From positions 23,904 through 87,903 of the forward strand of contig NZ_VUYU01000029.1 in the NCBI RefSeq assembly GCF_011682065.1: a stretch of DNA of 64,000 bases, given 5' to 3'. The stretch is from Massilia rubra (lineage in GTDB: Bacteria; Pseudomonadota; Gammaproteobacteria; Burkholderiales; Burkholderiaceae_D). This document shows, piece after piece, positions 41,590-51,172 of the stretch. Positions within the stretch are counted from its first letter, which is position 1; each line of letters opens with the position of its first letter. The notes under the pieces are model-generated. The model was not told the DNA's origin. It worked only from the letters and a program-made list of their open reading frames with translations, and did no database searches. A program made the position numbers and the translations under genes.

Positions 41590-44006
41590 GCGCGCAGCCG
41601 TTCGCCACCGCCTGCTACCACTGCGGGCTGCCGGTCGCTCTCGGGGCCACCTGGTCGGTGCGCATCGATGGCCAGGCGCGCCCGATGTGCTGCCCCGGCT
41701 GCGAAGCGGTCGCGCACGGCATCGTCGAAGCCGGCCTGGCCGATTACTACCGCACCCGCAGCGTGTTCGCCGACCGGGCCGAAGGCGTGGAGCTGGTGCC
41801 GCCCGAGCTGGCGCTGTACGACAGCGCCGTCGTGGCGACCCAGGGCGAACAGCGTGAAGGGGAGTTCTCGCACGGCGTGTACTCGCTCGACGGCATCCGC
41901 TGCGCCGCCTGCGTGTGGCTGATCGAACGGCGCCTGGCGCGCCTGCCCGGCGTGCGCGAGGCCCAGGTCAACGTGGCCACCGAGCGCCTGCACATGACAT
42001 GGGACGCCGCCGCCTGCAAGCCGAGCGACATCGTCCAGGCCCTGCGCGGGATCGGTTACACCGCTTATCCTTACGAAGCGGCGCTGCATGGCGCCAAACA
42101 AGAAAAGAACCGCAAGAAGCAGTTCCGCCAGTTGTTCGTGGCCGGCTTGTCGATGATGCAGGTGATGATGTACGCGCTGCCGGCCTACATTGCCGAAGAC
42201 GGCACCATGGACGCGCCGATGGCCGCCCTGATGCAATGGGCTTCGCTGCTGCTGACCATTCCGGCGGTGCTGTACTCGGCCCAGCCGTTTTTCAAAGGGG
42301 CGTGGGCCAGCCTGCGCGCGCGCATGCCGGGCATGGACCTGCCGGTGGCGATCGGCATCGGCGCCGCCTTTGGCGCGAGCGTGCTGGCGACCCTGCGCGG
42401 CACGGGCGAGGTGTACTACGACTCGGTGACGATGTTCATCTTCCTGCTGCTGGCCAGCCGCTATCTCGAAATGATGGCGCGCCGCAAAGCCGCGCGCGCG
42501 CTGGAAGACCTGCAGCGCGCCTTGCCGGCGGCGGCCCAGCGCCTGGCCGGATGGCCAACATCGCGCCAGGCCACCATGGTCGCCGCCGCCAGCCTGGCCG
42601 AGGGCGACGTGATCCTGGTCGAACCGGGCAGCGCGGTCGCGGCCGACGGCATCATCCTCGAAGGACACTCCGACATCGACCTGGCGCTGTTGACCGGCGA
42701 AAGCCGCGCCCTGGCGCGCGTGCCGGGCGACGAGCTGCCCGGCGGCGCGATCAACACCACCCAGGCCATCGTGCTGCGCGTGACCCGCGTGGCCAGCGAC
42801 AGCACGCTGGCGCGCCTGGTCAAGCTGGTCGAAAAAGCCGGCCAGGGCAAGCCGCGCATCGCCCAGTGGGCCGACCAGGTGGCCGCCTGGTTCGTGGTGG
42901 GTTTGCTGCTGCTGACGGTGGCGGTGTTCATCGGCTGGCAGATGGTCGACCCGGCGCGCGCCTGGCAGGTGGCGATCGCGGTGCTGGTGGTGTCGTGCCC
43001 GTGCGCGCTGTCGCTGGCCACGCCGACCGCGCTGGCCGCCGCCACCGATGCGCTGGTGCGGCGCGGCGTGCTGGTGGTGCAGCCGCACGTGCTGGAAACG
43101 CTGCAACGCGCCACCCATATTGTGTTCGACAAGACCGGCACCCTGACCGAAGGGCGCCCGGTGCTGCGCCACGTGGAGCCACTGGCGACGCTGGACGCGG
43201 CGCGCTGCCTGCAACTGGCGGCGGCGCTGGAGGCGGGCAGCGCCCATCCGCTGGCGCTGGCGATCCGCAATGCCGCACCAAGCGGCGCGCCGCACGCGAC
43301 CGAGCTCCATAGCGAAGCGGGGCAGGGCGTGGAAGGCACGATCGACGGCGTGCGCTATCGCCTCGGGCGCGACGGCTATGCGGGCGCCGCGCCGGCCCCG
43401 CGCTGGCCCGACGTGAGTAATGTTTACCTCGGCGTCGACGGCGTCGTGCTGGCGCGCTTCGAACTGGCCGACGCCCTGCGCGCCGATGCGCCCGAGGTGG
43501 TGCGGCGCTTCAAGGCGCGTGGCCAGAGCGTCATTCTGTTAAGCGGCGACGACCAGGGCGTGGTCAGCCGCACCGGCGCGGCGCTCGGCATCGAGACCGC
43601 CATCGGCCAGCAGCTACCGGAGCAAAAGCTCGCCTACGTGCAGCAGCTGCAAGCGCAGGGCGCGGTGGTGGCGATGGTCGGCGACGGCATCAACGACGCC
43701 GCCGTGCTGCGCGCGGCCGATGTCTCGTTCGCCATGGGCGGCGGGGCCGCGCTGGCGCAGCTCTCGGCCGACTGCGTGCTGCTCTCAAACCGCTTGACGT
43801 CGCTCGACGACGCGGCCCTCGGAGCGGCGCGCGCGCTGCGCATCATCCGCCAGAACCTGGCCTGGGCCAGCGTCTACAACTGCGTGGCGATTCCCGCGGC
43901 CGCCTTCGGGCTGATCAATCCGTGGCTGTCGGCGGCGGGCATGTCGCTCAGTTCCGCCGTGGTTGTCATTAACGCATTGCGCCTGCGCCGCGCCAGGACC
44001 GCATAA
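41586..44006 (+). CDS. ccoI: Copper-translocating P1B-type ATPase for cbb3 assembly
   Basis: 806 aa from TTG 41586, overlapping the previous stop. N-terminal Cys-rich region (CYHCG, CCPGC) typical of CcoI/FixI, a heavy-metal domain (GIRCAACVWLIERRL), eight membrane helices with CPC motif at C471-P472-C473, phosphorylation D515 (DKTGTLTEG), HP motif (SAHPLALAI) and GDGINDAAVL. It exports copper toward CuB of CcoN. Together with SafE and CcoS it forms the assembly operon. Confidence 0.92.
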   Translation: MSAQPFATACYHCGLPVALGATWSVRIDGQARPMCCPGCEAVAHGIVEAGLADYYRTRSVFADRAEGVELVPPELALYDSAVVATQGEQREGEFSHGVYSLDGIRCAACVWLIERRLARLPGVREAQVNVATERLHMTWDAAACKPSDIVQALRGIGYTAYPYEAALHGAKQEKNRKKQFRQLFVAGLSMMQVMMYALPAYIAEDGTMDAPMAALMQWASLLLTIPAVLYSAQPFFKGAWASLRARMPGMDLPVAIGIGAAFGASVLATLRGTGEVYYDSVTMFIFLLLASRYLEMMARRKAARALEDLQRALPAAAQRLAGWPTSRQATMVAAASLAEGDVILVEPGSAVAADGIILEGHSDIDLALLTGESRALARVPGDELPGGAINTTQAIVLRVTRVASDSTLARLVKLVEKAGQGKPRIAQWADQVAAWFVVGLLLLTVAVFIGWQMVDPARAWQVAIAVLVVSCPCALSLATPTALAAATDALVRRGVLVVQPHVLETLQRATHIVFDKTGTLTEGRPVLRHVEPLATLDAARCLQLAAALEAGSAHPLALAIRNAAPSGAPHATELHSEAGQGVEGTIDGVRYRLGRDGYAGAAPAPRWPDVSNVYLGVDGVVLARFELADALRADAPEVVRRFKARGQSVILLSGDDQGVVSRTGAALGIETAIGQQLPEQKLAYVQQLQAQGAVVAMVGDGINDAAVLRAADVSFAMGGGAALAQLSADCVLLSNRLTSLDDAALGAARALRIIRQNLAWASVYNCVAIPAAAFGLINPWLSAAGMSLSSAVVVINALRLRRARTA

Positions 44007-44200
44007 TGGAATCGCTCTACCTGCTGGTCCCCCTGAGCGTGTTCATCGTCATCCTGGCGGCGTGGGTGTTTTTCGGCGCGGCCGACAGCGGCCAGTTCGA
44101 CGACCTCGATGGTCCCGGCATGCGCATCCTGCTCGACGACGAAGAGTTGCCCGCCGCGCCGGACACGGCACAGAACTCATTGCGCAACGACAACGAGTGA
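44006..44200 (+). CDS. ccoS: cbb3-type oxidase assembly protein CcoS
   Basis: 64 aa, with its ATG overlapping the ccoI stop (TAATG). One membrane helix ([22 protein letters not shown]) and the family signature [14 protein letters not shown]; the tail is acidic. CcoS is needed for cofactor insertion in cbb3 oxidase. It ends just before the FNR-type promoter of ccoN. Confidence 0.92.
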   Translation: MESLYLLVPLSVFIVILAAWVFFGAADSGQFDDLDGPGMRILLDDEELPAAPDTAQNSLRNDNE

Positions 44201-44211
44201 TTCCGGCGTTT

Positions 44212-44251
44212 TTGATTCACATCAAGGATTTTTGAGTCTGAGAAATTTACT
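44212..44251 (+). promoter_or_regulatory. FNR-dependent class II promoter of ccoNOQP
   Basis: TTGATTCACATCAA (44212-44225), perfect FNR palindrome, followed by TTTACT (44246-44251) as -10. The start would be near 44258-44260, with the site centred near -41. Confidence 0.85.
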
Positions 44252-44288
44252 CTTCTGCTGTCATCGTTGCATTCTCAGGAGAGCCTTT

Positions 44289-45716
44289 GTGGACAGAGCT
44301 TTAAATTACAACAACAAGATCGTCAGATACTTTACGATCGCCACCGTCTTTTGGGGCGTTATCGGTATGCTGGTCGGCGTTTTCATCGCCGCGCAGCTGG
44401 CCTGGCCGGCCCTCAATTTCGACATCGCATGGTTAAGCTACGGGCGCCTGCGTCCGCTGCATACCAACGCGGTCATTTTCGCATTCGGCATCAACGGCCT
44501 GTTTGCAACCTCGTACTGGGTGGTGCAGCGCACCTGCCAGGTACGCCTGTTCTCGGACGCGCTGGCCATGGTGACCTTTTGGGGCTGGCAGGCGATCCTG
44601 GTGCTGGCCACCATCACCTTGCCGATGGGTTTCACGCGCGGTAAGGAATACGCCGAGCTGGAATGGCCCATCGCGCTCTTGATCACGGTGGTCTGGGTGA
44701 TCTACGCGATCGTCTTCTTCGGCACCATCGTCAAGCGCAAGGTCAAGCACATCTACGTCGCCAACTGGTTCTTCGGCGGCTACATCCTGGCCGTGGCGAT
44801 CCTCCACATCGTCAACGGCGCGGTCATGCCGGCTTCGTTCTGGAAGTCCTACTCGGCCTACGCCGGGGTGCAGGACGCGATGATCCAATGGTGGTACGGC
44901 CACAATGCGGTCGGCTTCATCCTCACCGCCGGCTACCTCGGCATGGTGTATTACTTCATCCCGAAACAGGCCGAGCGCCCTGTGTACTCGTATCGCCTCT
45001 CGATCGTCCACTTCTGGGCCCTGATCTTCACCTACATGTGGGCGGGACCGCACCACCTGCACTACACCGCGCTGCCCGACTGGACCCAGTCGATCGGCAT
45101 GGTCTTCTCGCTGATCCTGCTGGCGCCATCGTGGGGCGGGATGATCAACGGGATCATGACCCTGTCGGGCGCATGGCACAAGCTGCGCTCGGACCCGATC
45201 CTCAAATTCCTGATCGTGTCGCTCTCGTTCTACGGTATCGCTACGTTTGAAGGCCCGATGATGTCGATCAAGACCATCAACGCGCTGTCGCACTACACCG
45301 ACTGGACCGTCGCCCACGTGCATGCCGGCGCCCTGGGCTGGGTCGGATTCATCACCATGGGTTCGATCTACTACCTGATCCCGCGCCTGGCGGGCAAGAA
45401 GGAAATGTGGAGCGTGCGCCTGATCGACACCCACTTCTGGGTCGCGACCATCGGCATCGTGCTGTATATCGCTTCGATGTGGATCGCCGGCGTGATGCAG
45501 GGCCTGATGTGGCGCGCTGTTAACAGCGACGGCACGCTGACCTACACGTTTGTTGAAGGCGTCAAGGCAACCTACCCGTACTACGTGATCCGCGTCGGCG
45601 GCGGCCTGCTGTACCTGACCGGCATGCTGCTGATGGCCTTTAACACGTTCCAGACGATGCGCGGCACCGCCAGCGAAGATGCGCGCATTCCGACCCTTTT
45701 ACCCGCACACGCCTGA
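44289..45716 (+). CDS. ccoN: Cytochrome c oxidase cbb3-type subunit I
   Basis: 475 aa from GTG 44289, behind AGGAGAG; the longer frame is 5' extension into ccoS. Twelve helices with the haem and CuB ligands: [43 protein letters not shown] and [17 protein letters not shown]. Catalytic subunit of the high-affinity terminal oxidase (low-spin haem b, high-spin haem b3, CuB). Starts the structural operon. Confidence 0.95.
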   Translation: MDRALNYNNKIVRYFTIATVFWGVIGMLVGVFIAAQLAWPALNFDIAWLSYGRLRPLHTNAVIFAFGINGLFATSYWVVQRTCQVRLFSDALAMVTFWGWQAILVLATITLPMGFTRGKEYAELEWPIALLITVVWVIYAIVFFGTIVKRKVKHIYVANWFFGGYILAVAILHIVNGAVMPASFWKSYSAYAGVQDAMIQWWYGHNAVGFILTAGYLGMVYYFIPKQAERPVYSYRLSIVHFWALIFTYMWAGPHHLHYTALPDWTQSIGMVFSLILLAPSWGGMINGIMTLSGAWHKLRSDPILKFLIVSLSFYGIATFEGPMMSIKTINALSHYTDWTVAHVHAGALGWVGFITMGSIYYLIPRLAGKKEMWSVRLIDTHFWVATIGIVLYIASMWIAGVMQGLMWRAVNSDGTLTYTFVEGVKATYPYYVIRVGGGLLYLTGMLLMAFNTFQTMRGTASEDARIPTLLPAHA

Positions 45717-45730
45717 TTTCGGAGCTTGTA

Positions 45731-46345
45731 ATGAAATTTTCACATGAGTCAATCGAGAAGAACCCGTGGCTGCTGATCGGACTGGTTTTGCTGGTCGTAT
45801 CTTTCGGCGGCCTGGTGGAAATCGTTCCCCTGTTCTTCCAGAAGTCGACCACCGAGCCGGTGGCCGGCCTGAAACCTTACTCGGCCCTGCGCCTGGTCGG
45901 ACGCGACATCTACGTGCGGGAGGGCTGCTACAACTGCCACTCGCAGATGATCCGTCCGTTCCGCGCCGAGACCGAGCGCTATGGCCACTATTCGGTGGCC
46001 GGCGAATTCGTCTACGACCGGCCGTTCCAGTGGGGTTCCAAGCGCACCGGTCCCGACCTGGCGCGCGTCGGTGGCCGCTACAGCGATGAATGGCATCGCA
46101 CCCACCTGGACAACCCGCGCGACGTGGTGCCGGAATCGAACATGCCGGGCTACCCGTGGCTGGCCAAAACCAAGCTCAACCCGGCCGAAGTGATTCCGAA
46201 AATGCGCGCCCTGCAGCGCCTGTCGACGCCGTACTCGGAAGAAGACATCGCCCAGGCACCGGCCGCGCTGGCCGACAAGACTGAACAGGATGCCCTGATC
46301 GCCTATTTGCAGGGCCTCGGCATCCAGATCAAAACCAGGAACTGA
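45731..46345 (+). CDS. ccoO: cbb3 oxidase subunit II, monohaem cytochrome c
   Basis: 204 aa. One N-terminal membrane helix ([24 protein letters not shown]), c-type haem motif [26 protein letters not shown] region adapted here as [15 protein letters not shown], and the methionine-containing loop NMPGYPWL. It passes electrons from CcoP to CcoN. It lies 14 bases after ccoN and 1 base before ccoQ. Confidence 0.95.
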   Translation: MKFSHESIEKNPWLLIGLVLLVVSFGGLVEIVPLFFQKSTTEPVAGLKPYSALRLVGRDIYVREGCYNCHSQMIRPFRAETERYGHYSVAGEFVYDRPFQWGSKRTGPDLARVGGRYSDEWHRTHLDNPRDVVPESNMPGYPWLAKTKLNPAEVIPKMRALQRLSTPYSEEDIAQAPAALADKTEQDALIAYLQGLGIQIKTRN

Positions 46346-46346
46346 C

Positions 46347-46529
46347 ATGGCAATCGAACATATTTTTGACAGTGCGAGCAGCGTAATGACCGTCATCAGC
46401 TTCGCCACCTTCTGCGGCATCTTGCTGTGGACGTTTGTCCTCAAGGGCAACAAGGACTTCGAAACGCAGGCAGCGCTGCCGTTTGCGGACGACAACGAGG
46501 ACAACACAGGGGAGAGCGGTCATGGCTGA
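46347..46529 (+). CDS. ccoQ: cbb3 oxidase small subunit CcoQ
   Basis: 60 aa with one membrane helix (VMTVISFATFCGILLWTFVL) and a short acidic tail. Stabilises the cbb3 complex. The last 8 bases overlap the start of ccoP, so translation is coupled. Confidence 0.9.
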   Translation: MAIEHIFDSASSVMTVISFATFCGILLWTFVLKGNKDFETQAALPFADDNEDNTGESGHG

Positions 46530-47457
46530 TTTCACCAGCGGTTTCTGGGACCTCTACATCATCATCATCACGATCCTGGCGATCGTCGGCTGCGGCGTGC
46601 TGCTGTGGTCGCAGTCGACCCACACGGTCGAACCGGGCAGCGACGGCACCACCGGCCACGTGTGGGACGAGAACCTGACCGAACTCAATACCCCGCTGCC
46701 GCGCTGGTGGATGTGGCTGTTCTACATCACCATCGTGTTCGCCCTGGTGTACCTGGTGCTGTATCCGGGGCTGGGCAGCTACGCCGGCAAATTGGGCTGG
46801 AAGTCGACCGGCGAATACCAGCAGGAGCTGGCCAAGGCCGATGCCGACTACGGCCCGCTGTTCGCCAAGTACGCCAGCCAGGACCTCAAGGCCGTGGCGG
46901 CCGATCCGCAGGCGCACGCCATCGGCGAGCGCATGTTCCTGACCTACTGCGCGCAGTGCCACGGTTCCGATGCGCGCGGCAACAAGGGCTATCCCGACCT
47001 GACCGACAAGGACTGGCTGCACGGCGGCGAGCCCTCGGTGATCAAGGAAACCATCATGAAGGGCCGTAATGGCATGATGCCGCCGATGGGCGCGGCGGTC
47101 GGCTCCGAGTCCGATATCGAAAACGTGGCGCATTACGTCAAGAGCCTGTCGGGACTGACGGCCGATCCGATCAAGGTCTCCTTCGGCAAGTCCAAGTTCG
47201 CCGCCTGCATCGCCTGCCACAGCGCCGGCGGGGTCGGCAACCAGGCACTGGGCGCGCCCAACCTGACCGACAAGGTCTGGCTGTACGGCGGCAGCGCCGA
47301 GACGATCATGGAAACGATCCGCAAGGGCCGCACCAACACCATGCCGGCCTTCCACGAGTTCCTGGGCGAGTCGAAGGTGCACGTGCTGGCGGCGTATGTG
47401 TGGAGCCTGTCGAACGATCCGGCCAAGCCGCAAGTGGCGGAGGTAGCTGCCAAATGA
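46522..47457 (+). CDS. ccoP: cbb3 oxidase subunit III, dihaem cytochrome c
   Basis: 311 aa from ATG 46522, within ccoQ. Two N-terminal membrane helices (DLYIIIITILAIVGCGVLLW and WWMWLFYITIVFALVYLVLYPGLG), then two c-type haem sites, CAQCH and CIACH. The second membrane helix shows the long-form CcoP of Proteobacteria. The stop overlaps the ccoG ATG (ATGA). Confidence 0.95.
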   Translation: MADFTSGFWDLYIIIITILAIVGCGVLLWSQSTHTVEPGSDGTTGHVWDENLTELNTPLPRWWMWLFYITIVFALVYLVLYPGLGSYAGKLGWKSTGEYQQELAKADADYGPLFAKYASQDLKAVAADPQAHAIGERMFLTYCAQCHGSDARGNKGYPDLTDKDWLHGGEPSVIKETIMKGRNGMMPPMGAAVGSESDIENVAHYVKSLSGLTADPIKVSFGKSKFAACIACHSAGGVGNQALGAPNLTDKVWLYGGSAETIMETIRKGRTNTMPAFHEFLGESKVHVLAAYVWSLSNDPAKPQVAEVAAK

Positions 47458-48857
47458 ACGAGGCCCCCACCAAGCCGGCGGTGATCCGGATGTATGCGGC
47501 GCGCGAGGAAATCTATCCGCGCGAAGCAAAAGGACGATACGCAAGCTTGCGCTGGGCCTGCGTGTGGATCACGCAGCTGGTCTTTTACGGCCTGCCGTGG
47601 ATGAACTGGAACGGCCGCCAGGCCGTCCTGTTCGACCTTGGTGCGCGCAAGTTCTACATCTTCGGCATGGTGTTGTGGCCGCAGGACTTCATCTACCTGG
47701 CGGCGCTGTTGATCATCGCCGCCTACCTGCTGTTCCTCGTCACCGCGATCGCGGGACGGGTGTGGTGCGGCTTCGCCTGTCCGCAGACGGTCTACACCGA
47801 GATTTTCATGTGGATCGAGCGCAAGATCGAAGGCGCGCGCAGTGCCCGCATCCGCCTCGACCGCCAGCCCTGGACCGCCGACAAGCTGGCCAGGAAGACC
47901 GCCAAGCACCTGGCGTGGGGCGCGGTGGCGCTGTTTACGGGCTTTAGTTTCGTGGCCTATTTTGCGCCGGTGCGTTCGCTGCTGGCGAACATCGGCGCCT
48001 TTGCGCTGGGACCGTGGGAATGGTTCTGGATCGGTTTTTATGCGTTTGCCACTTACGGCAACGCCGGCTGGCTGCGCGAGCAGGTGTGCAAATATATGTG
48101 CCCGTATGCGCGCTTCCAGAGCGCCATGTTCGACAAGGACACCCTGATCGTCACCTACGACCAGGAACGGGGCGAACCGCGCGGTCCCATCAATCCCAAG
48201 GCCACGGCGGAAGAAGCAAAGAAAAAGGGCGACTGCATCGACTGCAATATGTGCGTGCAGGTGTGCCCGACCGGGATCGACATCCGCAAGGGCTTGCAGT
48301 ACGAATGCATCGGCTGCGCCGCCTGCGTGGACGCCTGCAACGGCGTGATGGACAAGATCGACCTGCCGCGCGGGCTGATTCGCTACTCGACCGACAACGC
48401 GATGGACAACAAGTGGTCGGCCAAGCGCATCGGCCAGCGCATCCTGCGCACGCGCGTCCTGATTTATACCGGGCTGCTGGTGCTGATCGTGGCCGGTTTC
48501 GGCACCGCGCTGGCGCTGCGCACCCCGCTCAAGGTCGACGTGATCCGCGACCGTGGTTCGATGGGGCGCGAAGTGGGCGATGGCCAGATCGAGAACGTGT
48601 ACCGCCTGCAGATCATGAATACGGCGGAAGAGGGGCATACCTTCCGCATCAAGGTCTCGGGCCTCGATTCGGTGCGCCTGGCCACGCCGGACCAGACGGT
48701 GCTCGACGGCGCCAGCACGCGCGCGGTGCCGGTGCGGGTGCAGGTGGAGCGCAGTGCGGCGGCGAAAGGCTCGAACCATATCGAGTTCGAAATCACCGCG
48801 GTGGACGATCCGTCGCTCACGGTGCGTGAAAAAGCCGTGTTCATCGTGCCCAAATAA
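47454..48857 (+). CDS. ccoG: cbb3 oxidase accessory protein CcoG
   Basis: 467 aa from ATG 47454, overlapping ccoP. Membrane segments plus Cys clusters: AGRVWCGFACPQTVYTEIFMW, VCKYMCPYARFQSAMFD, and an 8Fe ferredoxin-like CIDCNMCVQVCPTGIDIRKG ... CIGCAACVDACN. The C-terminal periplasmic domain is an Ig-like fold (VYRLQIMNTAEEGHTFRIKVSGL). CcoG reduces Cu(II) to Cu(I) for cbb3 assembly. Confidence 0.92.
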   Translation: MNEAPTKPAVIRMYAAREEIYPREAKGRYASLRWACVWITQLVFYGLPWMNWNGRQAVLFDLGARKFYIFGMVLWPQDFIYLAALLIIAAYLLFLVTAIAGRVWCGFACPQTVYTEIFMWIERKIEGARSARIRLDRQPWTADKLARKTAKHLAWGAVALFTGFSFVAYFAPVRSLLANIGAFALGPWEWFWIGFYAFATYGNAGWLREQVCKYMCPYARFQSAMFDKDTLIVTYDQERGEPRGPINPKATAEEAKKKGDCIDCNMCVQVCPTGIDIRKGLQYECIGCAACVDACNGVMDKIDLPRGLIRYSTDNAMDNKWSAKRIGQRILRTRVLIYTGLLVLIVAGFGTALALRTPLKVDVIRDRGSMGREVGDGQIENVYRLQIMNTAEEGHTFRIKVSGLDSVRLATPDQTVLDGASTRAVPVRVQVERSAAAKGSNHIEFEITAVDDPSLTVREKAVFIVPK

Positions 48858-48885
48858 GCCAGAATAAGCAAACAAGGAGACTCGC

Positions 48886-49419
48886 ATGCAAACCGCCACA
48901 CCCCTGACTCCCCCCGCCGGCCCGTGGTACAAGCACCGCTGGCCATGGCTGCTGATGCTCGGTCCCGCCATCGTGGTGGTGGCCGGCGTGAACCTCGGCG
49001 TCATTGCCTATCGCGGCCAGGACGCCATGGTCGTCGACGACTATTACAAGCAGGGCAAGGCGATCAACCAGGACTTGCGGCGCGACCGCGTGGCCAGCGC
49101 CATGCGCCTCGGTTTCGACGCGCGTTACGATCCGGCCAGCGAAAAGCTGGCGGGGATGTTGAGCAGCGGCGGGCAGCCCTTGAGCGCGCCGTTCAGCATT
49201 CACCTGGCGCACGCCACCCAGCCCGAAAAGGACCGCAAGATCGATGTGATCCCGGACGCCGCAGGGCGTTTTTCGGTGGCGCTGCCGATGCTCGAGCGCG
49301 CGCGCTGGCAGGTGGTGGTCGAAGGGGGTAAGCGCGATTGGCGCCTGGCCGCCGCTTGGCACTGGCCGCGCGAGCAGGCGCTGGCGATCAAGGCCGACGT
49401 CCAGCAAGCAGCTAACTAA
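48886..49419 (+). CDS. ccoH: FixH/CcoH-family assembly protein
   Basis: 177 aa, ATG 48886 behind AAGGAG. A short Pro-rich N-terminus, one membrane helix (HRWPWLLMLGPAIVVVAGVNLGV), then an extracytoplasmic beta-domain with VVDDYYKQGKAINQDLRRD, the FixH hallmark. Supports insertion of copper and assembly of the cbb3 complex with CcoI and CcoG. Confidence 0.88.
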   Translation: MQTATPLTPPAGPWYKHRWPWLLMLGPAIVVVAGVNLGVIAYRGQDAMVVDDYYKQGKAINQDLRRDRVASAMRLGFDARYDPASEKLAGMLSSGGQPLSAPFSIHLAHATQPEKDRKIDVIPDAAGRFSVALPMLERARWQVVVEGGKRDWRLAAAWHWPREQALAIKADVQQAAN

Positions 49420-49433
49420 ACGGGGGAGTGTCG

Positions 49434-49667
49434 ATGCGTCTTGCGATGAAAGTACTGTGGCCCGCCTTCCTGGCGGCGATGCTGGCCGAAGGCTGTTTCT
49501 TTGCGATGTTCGATCCGCGCGAAGAACTGCACCTGGGTGAATTGGCCTTGTCGCCGATGGCGGTGTACACGATCGGCTTTTTCTTCTTCTGGATTTTTTG
49601 CGCGCTGGCCAGCATGCTGACCTATTATCTGGTGGTGGTGCCGGACGATCCGCATCCGCCGTTTTAA
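49434..49667 (+). CDS. Small two-pass membrane protein at end of cco operon
   Basis: 77 aa, ATG 49434 behind GGGGGAG. Two hydrophobic helices (KVLWPAFLAAMLAEGCFFAMF; PMAVYTIGFFFFWIFCALASMLTYYLV). Such a gene commonly follows fixH in betaproteobacterial cbb3 clusters; its role is unknown. It ends with a polar PDDPHPPF tail. Confidence 0.75.
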   Translation: MRLAMKVLWPAFLAAMLAEGCFFAMFDPREELHLGELALSPMAVYTIGFFFFWIFCALASMLTYYLVVVPDDPHPPF

Positions 49668-49775
49668 GCGTTCGTCGTAAAAGGCCAACGCGCGTTTTTC
49701 AATGTGCTTTGATAGCCCGAGATGGCAGGGCAGGCATTTGTCGACCTGCGCTTTCCCGATATCTTACGATTGGCG

Positions 49776-50447
49776 TTAAACAGAACTTTTTCGATTCCAG
49801 TCCAAAACGTCAACGCGATTGGCATCCCATAGTGATTCGAGTGCGTTTCCAGCATCTTGACTCGCCAGATTTGCCTCTGCTGTCGAAATTGGAATGGCGA
49901 TCAGCGGGAAAATGGTTCGGTCGCTCAATACGACTTTGGACATGCCGTCCCATTGATACGGGGCGGTAAAGTAAATATGACGGAGCGCAGTGCCGGGAAA
50001 GTACATCCCGCCAATTTCTTCGAAGACGGTCCCAGGTGAAACCCGCCATTGATTTTTTATGATATAAAAGGCGATTGTAGAGAGTAGATTAAGCCCTCGC
50101 GCGTCGTCCATGCGCGTGTCGATCAAGATTTCTGTGCGGATCTGGACGGCAGGATTTCTGCTCTGGTCAAGGTCCATCAGGCCGACCGTTGCGCCAACCA
50201 GGCCTCCTTCCGTCTGGCTCGAATAAATGGGGATGCTTGTGGTCCGTTCATCGTCGTCGTACTTGGTGACAGCGAACTCCCCCCCAATCTGGTTGCGAAG
50301 AAAACTTACCCAATCTTTGTGCGCTTGTGTTGTTGTCATTTCAAACTTCGTTGCGGTATCTGTTAATCGGGTTCTTAACGGGCTTCCACCCGGCAGTGTT
50401 GGCAGCTTGTAGGCGACCGTGAGTGGCTCCCCTGCCTGCTCGGACAT
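49776..50447 (-). CDS. Suppressor-of-fused (SUFU) domain protein
   Basis: 223 aa from ATG 50447; the exact start is uncertain as no clear ribosome-binding site precedes it. The SUFU fold is clear: VQIRTEILIDTR, LLSTIAFYIIKNQWRVSPGTVF, MYFPGTALRHIYFTAPYQW, IFPLIAIPISTAEANLASQDAGNALESLW, and the closing DVLDWNRKSSV. Bacterial SUFU-domain proteins are often immunity proteins of polymorphic toxin systems. No toxin gene is visible beside it. Base composition is somewhat more AT-rich than the cco genes. Confidence 0.8.
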   Translation of the reverse strand: MSEQAGEPLTVAYKLPTLPGGSPLRTRLTDTATKFEMTTTQAHKDWVSFLRNQIGGEFAVTKYDDDERTTSIPIYSSQTEGGLVGATVGLMDLDQSRNPAVQIRTEILIDTRMDDARGLNLLSTIAFYIIKNQWRVSPGTVFEEIGGMYFPGTALRHIYFTAPYQWDGMSKVVLSDRTIFPLIAIPISTAEANLASQDAGNALESLWDANRVDVLDWNRKSSV

Positions 50448-50577
50448 GTCTGCATCGGCACCCAAGGCGGTGCATCCTGCGCCGACGCGAACGGACCGTT
50501 TACAGCGCGTTCTGGAACTATACTGTCTGGCTACTGTCTGATAAATATAGCCAACCATGCCATGACGGGATACCCGG

Positions 50578-51147
50578 ATGATGAAAACCGACATTCCAAC
50601 TTCCAACAAGCAAGTTTTTTTGATCGGCATGCTGATCGCGGTACCGCTCCTGCTGGCCACGTTCTTCTATTACCTGACTCCGCACCAAAAAGCGCCGGAT
50701 GCCATGGAAACCGGTTTGGTCGGCGGCATACTCGTGGCATCGGGATTATTCGCCCTGGTTCTCTGCGCCAGCATACTGATGCGTCACTCGGTCGAACTGG
50801 GCGCCGATGTCATTGTGGTCAGGCATGCCTTCTACACCTTCCGGCTGGCGCGCGCCGACATCCGGGCGCCCGCCATCGAGCGCCTGCCCGACGTGCGCAG
50901 CCTTGGCATCACAACCAAGCGCAACGGCATCGCTGGCTTCGGATTTTATTCGGGATGGTTCAACGCCAGCAAGGGCGAGCGGGTATTCATGGCGGTGTCC
51001 GGCGTACCGCTCGTGGTGTTGCGCTTTACCGGGCATCCAAAATGCTCGGTGCTGGCCATGAGCAGCAGTGGCAGCCTGGAAGCCGACCTTGCCACCTGGC
51101 TCGCGCAGGGATCAGCCGCGCTGGCGCGCGGCGGGCTGCCAGCCTGA
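50578..51147 (+). CDS. Two-pass membrane protein with possible PH-like domain
   Basis: 189 aa. Two N-terminal helices (QVFLIGMLIAVPLLLATFFYYL; GGILVASGLFALVLCASILM) followed by a beta-rich cytoplasmic domain (SVELGADVIVVRHAFYTFRLARADI; YSGWFNASKGERVFMAVSG), resembling bacterial PH-like membrane proteins. Reading it as a PH-like domain is an inference. It is divergent from the SUFU gene and convergent with fnr. Confidence 0.65.
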   Translation: MMKTDIPTSNKQVFLIGMLIAVPLLLATFFYYLTPHQKAPDAMETGLVGGILVASGLFALVLCASILMRHSVELGADVIVVRHAFYTFRLARADIRAPAIERLPDVRSLGITTKRNGIAGFGFYSGWFNASKGERVFMAVSGVPLVVLRFTGHPKCSVLAMSSSGSLEADLATWLAQGSAALARGGLPA

Positions 51148-51172
51148 GAGCCCCTGGCTAAGCGCCCCTGGC

